The position numbers were made by a program, and so were the translations under genes. The notes under the pieces were generated by a model. It saw only the letters and a list, made by a program, of their open reading frames with translations. It made no database searches and was not told where the DNA came from. A DNA stretch of 15,071 nt. Origin: CAZWLD01 sp964634685. Lineage in GTDB: Bacteria > Bacillota_I > Bacilli_A > Acholeplasmatales > JAEDCM01. Positions within the stretch are counted from its first letter, which is position 1, and each line of letters begins with the position of its first letter. Shown piece by piece: positions 1-6,396 of this stretch. Location of the stretch: NCBI GenBank assembly GCA_964634685.1, contig CAZWLD010000045.1:1-15071 (forward strand), in the 5' to 3' direction.

Positions 1-48
1 TGGATATTCCGGGGATGCAGGATGAAATGCGCCGTCCCATGATGCTGA
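1..48. other. GC-rich left edge, possible junction
   Basis: About 52% of the first 60 bases are G or C, against about 25% in the next 60 and roughly 30% over the rest of the window. Read in the third forward frame this edge gives an uninterrupted stretch (DIPGMQDEMRRPMM and onward) that runs to a TAG at 78-80. It looks like the tail of an unrelated coding sequence. No promoter or ribosome binding site for the following ferredoxin gene is visible here. It could be foreign sequence joined naturally or an assembly chimera. Confidence 0.4.
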
Positions 49-531
49 TTGTATCAGCCAACAAAAAAATGGATAGATAGAAATGAAAAAGTAGCAGTAA
101 GAAATTTAAGACTTTGTACTAAAGATTGTCTATGTTTATATGTTTGTCCTGTTGGTGCAATTTCGATGGTACCAAAGGAATATCCAGCTCAACAGCCAAA
201 AACTGATCAGGTTAAAGCAGTATTAAATAAGACTGCTCAAGCAAAAGTTTTAGAAGAAAAAGAAGCCCTTCAAATTGCCAATAATACTGATAAGGATGGA
301 CTATATCGTTTGATGAAGGCTGTTGCTAAATCTGAAAGATTAGTTGCTGAAGATATTTTAAGAGAAGCAGGATATATGATTCCACAAAGTAATAATACAC
401 ATGAGTTATTAGAAGATTTTATTAAAAATCCTCCAACAAAGGATTTTCCAGTAGATGTTGTAAAGCAACTATTAGAAATAATACCTAATAATGAAAAAAT
501 AATATCGAGAAAGAAGAGGAAAAAGTTATGA
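49..531 (+). CDS. Ferredoxin-like iron-sulfur protein, possibly internally shortened
   Basis: A 160-aa protein with one cysteine cluster near the N-terminus (C23, C27, C29, C33 followed by Pro), then a mainly helical region of about 120 residues with no further cysteines. It is probably a small cytoplasmic electron carrier: the next genes are rubrerythrin and superoxide reductase, both of which need reductant, and its stop overlaps the rubrerythrin ATG (ATGA). The spacing C-x3-C-x-C-x3-CP differs from the classical C-x2-C-x2-C-x3-CP by a shift of the second cysteine. From memory, related proteins beside rubrerythrin in Clostridia carry a second cluster ending in GAISMVPKEYP. Here that phrase directly follows the first cluster, as if the second cluster's cysteines were deleted. 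The only upstream start is TTG at 49, without a Shine-Dalgarno sequence and next to a composition break, so the N-terminus is doubtful. Confidence 0.65.
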   Translation: MYQPTKKWIDRNEKVAVRNLRLCTKDCLCLYVCPVGAISMVPKEYPAQQPKTDQVKAVLNKTAQAKVLEEKEALQIANNTDKDGLYRLMKAVAKSERLVAEDILREAGYMIPQSNNTHELLEDFIKNPPTKDFPVDVVKQLLEIIPNNEKIISRKKRKKL

Positions 532-1178
532 AAAAATGGGTATGTACAGTTTGTGGTTATGTTCATGAAGGAGAGGAAGCACCAGAAAAGTGCCCTGTTT
601 GTAAACAACCAAAAGAAAAATTTAAATTAGTAGAAGAAAAGAAGAATCCTTATGCAGGTACAGAAACTGAGAAGAATTTATGGGCTGCATTTGCAGGTGA
701 ATCTCAAGCTAGAAATAAGTATACTTATTTTGCATCAGTAGCAAAGAAGCAAGGCTTTGAACAAATTGCAGCTTTATTCTTACAGACTGCAGATAATGAA
801 AAGGAGCATGCAAAGTTATGGTTTAAGGAGCTTAATGAGCTTGGCGATACTAAAGAGAATTTATTACATGCGGCAGAGGGTGAAAACTATGAATGGACTG
901 ACATGTATGAGAATTTCGCTAAAACTGCAGAAAAGGAAGGTTTTACAGCTTTAGCGGCTAAATTCCGTTTAGTAGGAGCAATTGAAAAGCATCATGAAGA
1001 AAGATATAGAGCATTACTTCATAATGTAGAAATGAAAGAGGTATTTGAAAAGAGTGAAGTAAAGGTTTGGGAATGCCGCAATTGTGGTCATATCGTAGTA
1101 GGAACAAAGGCTCCAGAGGTATGTCCAGTCTGTGCTCATCCACAAAGCTATTTTGAAATAAATGTTAAAAATTATTAA
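528..1178 (+). CDS. rbr: Rubrerythrin with two rubredoxin-like domains
   Basis: A 216-aa cytoplasmic non-haem diiron peroxidase that reduces hydrogen peroxide to water and protects anaerobes from oxygen. Three parts are visible. An N-terminal rubredoxin-like knuckle has C6/C9 and C22/C25. A ferritin-like four-helix domain spans about residues 45-165, with ligand candidates E58 (GESQAR), E91/E93 and H94 (EKEHAKLW), and E153/H156 (AIEKHHEERY). A C-terminal rubredoxin-like knuckle has C183/C186 and C199/C202. Classical rubrerythrin has only the C-terminal rubredoxin and 'reverse' rubrerythrin only the N-terminal one; this form has both. ATG at 528 follows GAAGAGG and overlaps the upstream stop, so the pair is translationally coupled. 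The superoxide reductase gene follows after 20 nt. Confidence 0.95.
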   Translation: MKKWVCTVCGYVHEGEEAPEKCPVCKQPKEKFKLVEEKKNPYAGTETEKNLWAAFAGESQARNKYTYFASVAKKQGFEQIAALFLQTADNEKEHAKLWFKELNELGDTKENLLHAAEGENYEWTDMYENFAKTAEKEGFTALAAKFRLVGAIEKHHEERYRALLHNVEMKEVFEKSEVKVWECRNCGHIVVGTKAPEVCPVCAHPQSYFEINVKNY

Positions 1179-1198
1179 AAGAAGGAAGGAAAAAAATT

Positions 1199-1573
1199 AT
1201 GGAACAAAGATTCTTTAAATGTGAACATTGTGGTAATATCATTGCAATCGTAAAAAATTCAGGTGTCCCTGTAATGTGTTGTGGTCAAAAAATGACTGAA
1301 ATAATACCTAATACTGTAGAAGCATCTGGGGAAAAGCATATGCCAGTGTGGAAGATTGAAGGTAATATAGTTCATGTAAATGTTGGAAGTATTTCTCATC
1401 CGATGTTAGATGAACATTATATTGAATGGGTATCTATTCAAACTAAATCTGGAAATCAAAGAAAACAATTATTTCCAGGTCAAAACCCAGAAGTTTGCTT
1501 CTCAATTTGTGCAGGCGATGAAGTAGAAGCTGTTTATGCATACTGCAATTTACATGGTTTATGGAAAGCTTAA
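1199..1573 (+). CDS. dfx: Desulfoferrodoxin (2Fe superoxide reductase)
   Basis: A 124-aa cytoplasmic enzyme that reduces superoxide to hydrogen peroxide without making oxygen; the peroxide would be removed by the rubrerythrin encoded just upstream. The N-terminal desulforedoxin-type iron centre has C8, C11, C27 and C28. The catalytic domain shows the EKHMPV motif (E45, catalytic K46, iron ligand H47), HPMLDEHYIEW (H67, H73) and the C-terminal CNLHGLWK (C116, H119). All four histidine ligands and the axial cysteine of the Fe(His)4Cys centre are therefore present. The length is normal for the class. ATG at 1199 follows AAGGAAGG about 10 nt upstream. It is the last gene of the oxidative-stress operon. 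Confidence 0.97.
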   Translation: MEQRFFKCEHCGNIIAIVKNSGVPVMCCGQKMTEIIPNTVEASGEKHMPVWKIEGNIVHVNVGSISHPMLDEHYIEWVSIQTKSGNQRKQLFPGQNPEVCFSICAGDEVEAVYAYCNLHGLWKA

Positions 1574-1716
1574 AATTGATTTAAAATATTAAAATAAAAT
1601 ATTTAATTTTCTAATGAAATTATTATATTTTATGACTATTTATTATATTAAATGTCGAACGTCAAATTATTTAAGGAAGATTATTCACTTTATTTGAACC
1701 TATAAATATTCTATAA

Positions 1717-1756
1717 AAAATACCAAATCAAATTATTTACGTTGATTTGGTATTTT
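1717..1756. terminator. Bidirectional intrinsic terminator
   Basis: A perfect 15-bp inverted repeat (AAAATACCAAATCAA at 1717-1731, complement at 1742-1756) encloses a 10-nt loop. A-rich sequence precedes the left arm and T-rich sequence follows the right arm, so it can work in both directions. It lies 144 nt after the superoxide reductase stop and 12 nt before the end of the minus-strand remnant, which suits convergent transcription units. Confidence 0.8.
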
Positions 1757-1767
1757 ATTTGAAGCTA

Positions 1768-1950
1768 TTAATTTATGAATTCATCGATGGCAGAAAGGAT
1801 AATATCTTGATCAATTATATCAGCTTTTTTGGCAGAAAGGATTAATAAAGCTTTGGGATTTTTGTTATTATGCACAGCGAAAATGACGGTGCAACGAATA
1901 TGATTCTTTGAAATCACCAATATTATCCTTTAGTTTTGTTGTATCCGGAA
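1768..1950 (-). pseudogene. Decayed minus-strand ORF, unidentified
   Basis: On the minus strand, one frame gives a sensible protein tail ending at the TAA (1768-1770), with phrases such as CTVIFAVHNNKNPKALLIL and SAIDEFIN. Just upstream a different frame gives IPDTTKLKDNIGDFKES before it runs into stops. The switch falls near 1905-1915, which suggests a frameshifted 3' remnant of a gene of which little else survives. The terminator at 1717-1756 is placed correctly to have ended its transcription. The lower frame alone could instead be a micro-ORF of about 50 aa starting at TTG (1918-1920) behind AAAGGAT. I do not recognise the family; the size and the KLKDNIGDF-type phrase are only vaguely like small RelE-type toxins. 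Confidence 0.35.
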
Positions 1951-1954
1951 TCTT

Positions 1955-1983
1955 TTATTTATTAGTGAAATATGCATTATAAT
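1955..1983 (+). promoter_or_regulatory. Possible promoter for HNH/methyltransferase pair
   Basis: A consensus -10 box TATAAT lies at 1978-1983. Seventeen nt upstream is a poor -35 (TTTATT at 1955-1960). It is about 110 nt before the HNH start. Such boxes occur by chance in AT-rich DNA, so support is weak. Confidence 0.3.
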
Positions 1984-2081
1984 GTATAAAATAATAACTA
2001 CATAGATTTGAAAAAAAATAGTCAATGTGATAAAATAAAGTATATTTATTTACTAATATGGAGAAAAATTCCATGTGTTTT

Positions 2082-2090
2082 AGGTGGTGA
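2082..2090 (+). promoter_or_regulatory. Shine-Dalgarno deciding the HNH start
   Basis: AGGTGGTGA sits about 7 nt before the ATG at 2095. The frame stays open back to a TTG at 2008, but that codon has no Shine-Dalgarno sequence, so 2095 is preferred. Confidence 0.65.
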
Positions 2091-2094
2091 GCTT

Positions 2095-3075
2095 ATGTGT
2101 GAACAATTAGATGATTTCAAAAAGGTAATTAGAGAGTGTGATTATAGTAATACCTATAAAATGGCATGGGCTAAAGGAATTGTCGAATTATCAAATAATT
2201 ATTATGAATCAATCGAGAAGAATATAGATATATGTTTATTTGATATAGCTCAAAAAATGTTTAAATATTATTGGGATCAAACTATATTTTTCAATTTATT
2301 CCAATCTGCACCTAATCAGCCACCAGTAATATTACAAGAAGTTAAAAAGCTTATTGAATTGTATCAAATATCTAATAATGATTATAAACCTATAGTTTTT
2401 GAGCGTGCTTTTAGATATATTGAAGCTAATTTATTGAAAGAATATAATAAGTCTATAAATAATTGTGTTCGTAATATTAAAGTTAATGTTATGCCCTTTT
2501 TCTTAAATTTAGAGGGGAAATCTTTTGATTTTTATCAAATTGATAAAATTAATAATAAAATTACAATTAAATCAGATTTTATTAAGGCCTTGTATAAACA
2601 TCAACAAGATTTATTTGATTTAATTAATTATCGTTGGAGTTTAATGTTAGAAAATTATAATTCATGTCCTAGAATAGCTAAAAAGGTAAGAATTATTGAT
2701 GAACAAGAGGTTAAAAGAAAAGATTTAAGGATATTTGATGAATTTTTAGAATTAGAAAATGATAATCATATATGCTTTATATGTGGTAAAAAAATAGAAG
2801 ATCCTGATTTGTCGCGAGATCATGTCATTCCATGGAGTTATATTTATTCTGATGATTTATGGAATTTAGTTTATGTTCATAAGGGATGTAATTCAGGCAA
2901 ATCAAATATTACTCCATCTCAAGAAAGAATAGACAAATTAAAAGAAAGAAATTTATTATTACAAACTAAAATGCATGAAAAATTTAAAAGCAATTTTAAA
3001 ATATTGCAGGAGTTCGATTACGCAATTAAAAATGATTTTGTTGATAAATTTTATTTAGGATGTAAAGGATGCTAA
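2095..3075 (+). CDS. HNH endonuclease
   Basis: A 326-aa protein with a C-terminal HNH nuclease domain at about residues 224-275. CFICGKK supplies C227 and C230, DHVIPWS supplies D242 and the catalytic-type H243, WNLVYVH supplies N257 and H262, and CNSGKS supplies C265, N266 and K269. The four cysteines fit a structural zinc site and the His-Asn-His array fits metal-dependent DNA cleavage. The N-terminal 220 residues are probably helical, contain the phrase SNTYKMAWAKGIVEL, and may bind DNA or partners; I cannot name that domain. The protein ends in a CKGC tail. The methyltransferase gene starts 4 nt after the stop, so the two are co-expressed. Such HNH proteins are common in defence islands and restriction loci, which fits the type I system downstream. 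The target is unknown; a restriction or anti-phage role is inferred. Confidence 0.85.
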   Translation: MCEQLDDFKKVIRECDYSNTYKMAWAKGIVELSNNYYESIEKNIDICLFDIAQKMFKYYWDQTIFFNLFQSAPNQPPVILQEVKKLIELYQISNNDYKPIVFERAFRYIEANLLKEYNKSINNCVRNIKVNVMPFFLNLEGKSFDFYQIDKINNKITIKSDFIKALYKHQQDLFDLINYRWSLMLENYNSCPRIAKKVRIIDEQEVKRKDLRIFDEFLELENDNHICFICGKKIEDPDLSRDHVIPWSYIYSDDLWNLVYVHKGCNSGKSNITPSQERIDKLKERNLLLQTKMHEKFKSNFKILQEFDYAIKNDFVDKFYLGCKGC

Positions 3076-3079
3076 AGAT

Positions 3080-3649
3080 ATGAGTAATTATTATAAAGAT
3101 AATAAAGATGAATTCATTAATAACACTATTAATTGTGATATGTCTTATCAATATAATTTATTTGAAAAATATTTAGGTAAAGATGCAAAAGCTATATTAG
3201 ATATAGGTTTTGGTAGTGGAAGAGATTCTTTATACTTTTCAAAGAAATATGAAGTTTATTCCATTGATCCTATCGAAGAATTTTGTGAATATGGTAAAAG
3301 TATAGGACTAAAAAATGTATATTGTATGAAAGTTCAAGATATGGAATATATATATATGTTCGATGGTATTTGGGCTTGTGCATCACTGCTTCATATTCCT
3401 TCGAATGAATTAGTTGATGTATTTAATAAATGCTATATAGCATTAAAGAATAAAGGGGTTATGTATTGTTCTTTTAAATATGGAGAATATGAAGGGGAAC
3501 GAAAGGGTAGATTCTTTTTAGATTTAACAGAAGAAAGGTTTAACCAATATATCTCTAAAACTAAATTTGAAATATTAGAGATGTATGTAACAGATGATGT
3601 TAGACTAGATAGAAATGAAAAGTGGCTTAATGTTATTTTAAGAAAGTAA
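3080..3649 (+). CDS. Class I SAM-dependent methyltransferase
   Basis: A 189-aa Rossmann-fold methyltransferase. The SAM-binding motif I is LDIGFGSGRDS (residues 40-50), the acidic ribose-binding residue after strand 2 is D63 (SIDP), and WACASLLHIP (98-107) occupies the motif IV region. It has no NPPY/NPPF or PC motif, so it is unlike N6-adenine, N4-cytosine or C5-cytosine DNA methylases and more like TehB/small-molecule or RNA methyltransferases. The substrate is unknown. It follows the HNH gene by 4 nt, with AAAGGATG about 8 nt before the ATG, so the two are probably one transcription unit. Methylation of a nucleotide, an RNA or the partner protein is as plausible as DNA modification. The length is complete for this compact family. 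Confidence 0.85.
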   Translation: MSNYYKDNKDEFINNTINCDMSYQYNLFEKYLGKDAKAILDIGFGSGRDSLYFSKKYEVYSIDPIEEFCEYGKSIGLKNVYCMKVQDMEYIYMFDGIWACASLLHIPSNELVDVFNKCYIALKNKGVMYCSFKYGEYEGERKGRFFLDLTEERFNQYISKTKFEILEMYVTDDVRLDRNEKWLNVILRK

Positions 3650-3809
3650 TGATTAGTTATATTGATAAATACCTCGAATATGTTTTTGTCTAATATAATA
3701 TCGATGATCTTTCACCGTGGAGTAAAAATTTGCCTGAGACTAAAACAAAACATTAATAAAAATTAGTAAATCCATTTTATTATAATCTAATAATAGAATA
3801 GAAAAATTG

Positions 3810-3852
3810 AAGTTAGTAGAAATTGTCAAACCAATTCTATTAGCTTTTTTTT
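3810..3852 (+). terminator. Intrinsic terminator after HNH/methyltransferase pair
   Basis: A 12-bp RNA stem forms between AAGTTAGTAGAA (3810-3821) and TTCTATTAGCTT (3835-3846), allowing two G-U pairs, and it can extend through ATTG/CAAT near the loop. It runs into eight T residues (3845-3852). It would separate the HNH/methyltransferase unit from the restriction operon. Confidence 0.8.
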
Positions 3853-3991
3853 GTCAACATGGAAATCTTTTATGGATACAAAACTAATAAAAATAATTAC
3901 ATATAAAGTGACGTTCTACACATATCAACTAAGTTACACATAGGTATAATAGCAAATAATTAAGAACATAAAAAAAATATCAAAATATATA

Positions 3992-4020
3992 TTGACATAT
4001 TTGAATAATAATTATAAAAT
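3992..4020 (+). promoter_or_regulatory. Sigma-70/SigA-type promoter of the restriction operon
   Basis: A perfect -35 box TTGACA lies at 3992-3997. It is followed by -10 candidates TAAAAT (4015-4020, 17-nt spacer) or TATAAA (4013-4018, 15-nt spacer). It sits about 75 nt before the first ATG, downstream of a terminator and upstream of nine closely packed genes, so it is the best candidate for the operon promoter. No operator repeat is evident. Confidence 0.65.
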
Positions 4021-4094
4021 AGAATTGTAAATTATGAACAAGAAAAAAATATCAGATAAATACTTGATTTTATTTTTAGGAGGGTGTATACTAT

Positions 4095-4517
4095 ATGTGT
4101 AAATATGAAGTGAAATGTAAATGTGGTCATGTTGGAAGAAAAAATTACATTATTATTTCTTTTCCAGTCATAGCCGAAAATGGAAAAGATGCTGCTAACA
4201 AAGCTAGATATTTTCCAAGAGTAAAGCATGATCATAAGGACGCTATCATTAGCGTTAGAAAAATTACAGATGAAGAGTATGATGAGTTAGTTTCTATTAA
4301 TAATAAGGATTTATATCTTAAATGTACTAATAGGCAGGAACAAAATTTAATTGATCTTACTGGTAGAGTCTTTAAAGAGGAATTATTAAATGAAAAAGAT
4401 GAGACTAAAGAAAAACACAAACAACTTTTCTTTGGAAAAATAGAGGTTAGAAACCCTAAAAGATTCTTCAAAAATACAATAGATTCAGAATACTGCAAGG
4501 AGGCATACGTATGGTAA
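4095..4517 (+). CDS. Small CxC protein of unknown function, first operon gene
   Basis: A 140-aa soluble protein that I cannot assign to a named family. The start has a CKCG motif (C8, C10) followed by a glycine- and aromatic-containing strand. The central part, residues 22-62, contains FPRVKHDHKDAIISV, a conserved-looking basic/histidine segment, followed by an acidic helix (TDEEYDEL). The C-terminal half is charged and probably helical. With only two clustered cysteines plus C77 and C134, a complete zinc ribbon is not evident, though dimeric metal binding is possible. A strong AGGAGG (4078-4083) precedes the ATG. Its last codons overlap the start of the half-size HsdS by 7 nt, so the two are translationally coupled. 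Position and coupling suggest a role with the half-S/degenerate-M pair, such as an adaptor or regulator; this is inference. Confidence 0.75.
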   Translation: MCKYEVKCKCGHVGRKNYIIISFPVIAENGKDAANKARYFPRVKHDHKDAIISVRKITDEEYDELVSINNKDLYLKCTNRQEQNLIDLTGRVFKEELLNEKDETKEKHKQLFFGKIEVRNPKRFFKNTIDSEYCKEAYVW

Positions 4518-5098
4518 ATAAAGTGTTAATCTCAAACTTAAATGAAATGAATATCATCGGTGGTCAAATTATGTCAAGAGTAGAAGCTAAGGATATATCG
4601 GAAAAATATGATACTATGAAGGTATTGGTTCCTAAAGCTATCTCTAATGGAATGGTCAATTTAGATGAATTAGGAACATTAGATGTTAAGCTTGATGTTG
4701 ATTCAAAGAGAATCACAAAAGAAGGAGATATTGTTATGAAACTTTCTACTCCTTATGATGCTTGTCTTATCACTAAAGAGTCTGAAGGATTATTAGTCCC
4801 TTCTTTCTGTGCAATTATCAATAATGTTCCAGAAAACATCGAAAAAGAATATTTAGTAGCTTTTTTAAATTCAAGATCATGTTTTATGCAAATAAAGAAT
4901 TTGGTTACAGGTTCTTCAATTGCAATTCTATCTTCAGGACAAATTAAGAAGTTGTCTATCCCTGTTCCTCAGTTATCGGTACAAAAAGAAATTGCCAAGG
5001 CATATGTTGAAGGTATTGAAAAGATTAAGTTACTAGAAAGAATTACTAAGCTTGAAAAAGAATATATAGATTCAAGATTCTTAGAAATGGAGGAATAA
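4511..5098 (+). CDS. Half-size HsdS-like specificity protein (one TRD)
   Basis: A 195-aa protein resembling one half of a type I restriction specificity subunit. It has one target recognition domain (about residues 10-150; GDIVMKLSTPYDACLIT at 72-88 and the usual TGSSIAILSSGQIKKLSIPVP at 133-153). One conserved helix follows (LSVQKEIAKAY, then a charged coiled coil to the C-terminus). Full HsdS proteins have two TRDs and about 400-450 residues, as does the 431-aa HsdS encoded downstream. Half-size S proteins can work as dimers in some systems, so it is not necessarily a fragment: start, RBS (AGGAGG at 4499-4504) and end all look intact. It lies between the CxC protein (7-nt overlap) and the degenerate HsdM-like gene (3-nt gap), which suggests these two form their own complex. 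Confidence 0.85.
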   Translation: MVNKVLISNLNEMNIIGGQIMSRVEAKDISEKYDTMKVLVPKAISNGMVNLDELGTLDVKLDVDSKRITKEGDIVMKLSTPYDACLITKESEGLLVPSFCAIINNVPENIEKEYLVAFLNSRSCFMQIKNLVTGSSIAILSSGQIKKLSIPVPQLSVQKEIAKAYVEGIEKIKLLERITKLEKEYIDSRFLEMEE

Positions 5099-5101
5099 GC
5101 G

Positions 5102-6379
5102 ATGGCAGATATTAAAGAACAAGTAATTTGGAGTTTTGCTGATAGACTTAGAACAGTAGTTCCATTCTATGGTTTTTCATCAAGTGCTATCGAATTGCTC
5201 TTTATGAAGTATATGTCTGAATATACTGAAGTTAATTTACCTGAAGAATTCAAAACTATAATGAATTATAAAAATATGTTCATAAACAGAAAGTTTGATG
5301 CTAGTCTTGTGAATGAAGTTTTCATAATGGTAGAACGTATATATAATATTGAACCAAATCTATTGAATATTGCGTTAGAAGATTTGATTAAGATTTTTGC
5401 TGATAAAGAAGAATATATTTTTGCGGTTCTTAACGAATTTGAAATGCCAAAATCAAAAGAAGAAATGATTAATTTAATTGAATCAATTCTTTCTTATGGT
5501 GAAAATAAAGATGTTTCAAGAACCGAAGCTTCATCAACAAACACGAGCTTAGTTACATTGGTGGATAAAATTCTTGATGTAAAGGAAGATGAAATATATA
5601 TGGATTCTTTTGCAGGATTCTCTAAATCCTCATTAAGAATTAATGCGAAAAACTATATTGGATACGAAATAAATCCAGCAGTTGCTGCAATAGCAATTAT
5701 GATTATGATTCTTTCAGGTAAGAAAAATTTTTCAATTAGGAATCAGAGTTATTATTTATCTGAAAGTCATTTAGTGGCTGATAAAGTTTTTTCGGATGGG
5801 CCAATTGGAACAGTTTTATCTGCTGATGAATGTCATTTGTTAGGCTCTCAAAGTAAAAAATCAGAGTATTACAACCTTAAGAAAGCTGTTGATAGCTTAA
5901 GACCCAATGGAAAAGCTGTAGTAACCTGTTCAGGTGGAGTTCTTTTTAAAGCAGATTTTAGGAGATTAAGGGAGCAATTAACATTTAGAAATTTATTTGC
6001 AGTAATTGCTTTACCAGCATTATGGAGAGCTACATCAGTGCCTACTAACCTTCTTGTTTTTGAAAATGAAAGAAAAGGCAATGATGTAATTATGATTGAT
6101 GCTTCAACAAGTGACTATATCAATAAAATTGACAAGAGAACAGTAGCTTTAACAGAAGAAACTATTGAAAAAATCATTAACTCCTTAAATGGTGATATCA
6201 TTGATGGTTTTTCAAATGCAGTTTCATCAGAAATGATTTTATGTGGTAATCAAGATCAATCATGGGTTCCAGCCCATTATATTAAAAAGAGTATGAGTGT
6301 TGATTTTAGACCATCTATTGAAGTGAAAGATGAACTTAATCAAACATATGAAGAGTTATATAAATTATTAAGGAAGTAA
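5102..6379 (+). CDS. HsdM-like protein with degenerate catalytic motif
   Basis: A 425-aa protein with the layout of a type I N6-adenine methylase: a helical N-terminal part (1-145) and a Rossmann-like core (about 150-330). In the core, MDSFAGFSKSS (167-177) stands where motif I (D-P-x-C-G-S/T-G) belongs, YIGYEINPAVAAIA (185-198) matches motif II, and the late part NLFAVIALPALWRATSVPTNLLVF (from 298) matches the HsdM segment after motif VIII. The catalytic NPPF tetrad is missing: the equivalent position reads FSDGPIG (230-236). Motif I also lacks its usual glycine pattern. Loss of methyl transfer is therefore expected, while fold and partner binding may remain. The gene is intact, well spaced (3 nt after half-S, 17 nt before hsdM) and has GGAGG, so it is maintained rather than decaying. 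A role as a non-catalytic scaffold for the half-S protein is inferred. Confidence 0.85.
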   Translation: MADIKEQVIWSFADRLRTVVPFYGFSSSAIELLFMKYMSEYTEVNLPEEFKTIMNYKNMFINRKFDASLVNEVFIMVERIYNIEPNLLNIALEDLIKIFADKEEYIFAVLNEFEMPKSKEEMINLIESILSYGENKDVSRTEASSTNTSLVTLVDKILDVKEDEIYMDSFAGFSKSSLRINAKNYIGYEINPAVAAIAIMIMILSGKKNFSIRNQSYYLSESHLVADKVFSDGPIGTVLSADECHLLGSQSKKSEYYNLKKAVDSLRPNGKAVVTCSGGVLFKADFRRLREQLTFRNLFAVIALPALWRATSVPTNLLVFENERKGNDVIMIDASTSDYINKIDKRTVALTEETIEKIINSLNGDIIDGFSNAVSSEMILCGNQDQSWVPAHYIKKSMSVDFRPSIEVKDELNQTYEELYKLLRK

Positions 6380-6396
6380 AAGGAGTAGTTCGTAAA

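Larger units (their letters stand above)
1574..2094. other. Intergenic region between stress operon and HNH gene
   Basis: This gap of about 520 nt has no intact gene that I can support. It holds an AT-rich stretch (1574-1700), a strong hairpin terminator, remains of a minus-strand ORF and a possible promoter, each listed separately. A 12-bp direct repeat, GGCAGAAAGGAT, occurs at 1789-1800 and 1831-1842. It is in phase with the minus-strand reading frame and encodes the repeated ILSA, so it is probably coding residue rather than a regulatory repeat. Confidence 0.6.
3650..4094. other. Intergenic region before the restriction operon
   Basis: This gap of 445 nt between the methyltransferase and the first operon gene shows no credible coding sequence on either strand. 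It contains the intrinsic terminator at 3810-3852, a promoter at 3992-4020 and a Shine-Dalgarno sequence at 4078-4083 for the first operon gene. The segments 3653-3790 and 3860-3980 are AT-rich and I see nothing definite in them. A lone TATAAT at 3945-3950 lacks a convincing -35 box. Confidence 0.6.

Noticed and set aside
2008..2094. N-terminal extension of the HNH protein from TTG 2008
   Set aside because: There is no Shine-Dalgarno sequence, while AGGTGGTGA sits 7 nt before ATG 2095. The extra residues look like untranslated leader.
1574..4094. Insertion sequence or integration site at the defence-region boundary
   Set aside because: No transposase, integrase, tRNA gene or terminal inverted repeats were found in the two gaps. 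The only remnant is the short unidentified minus-strand ORF.
5869..6081. Minus-strand open frame inside the HsdM-like gene
   Set aside because: It is an antisense shadow of a clear coding region, with no ribosome binding site and no recognisable protein.
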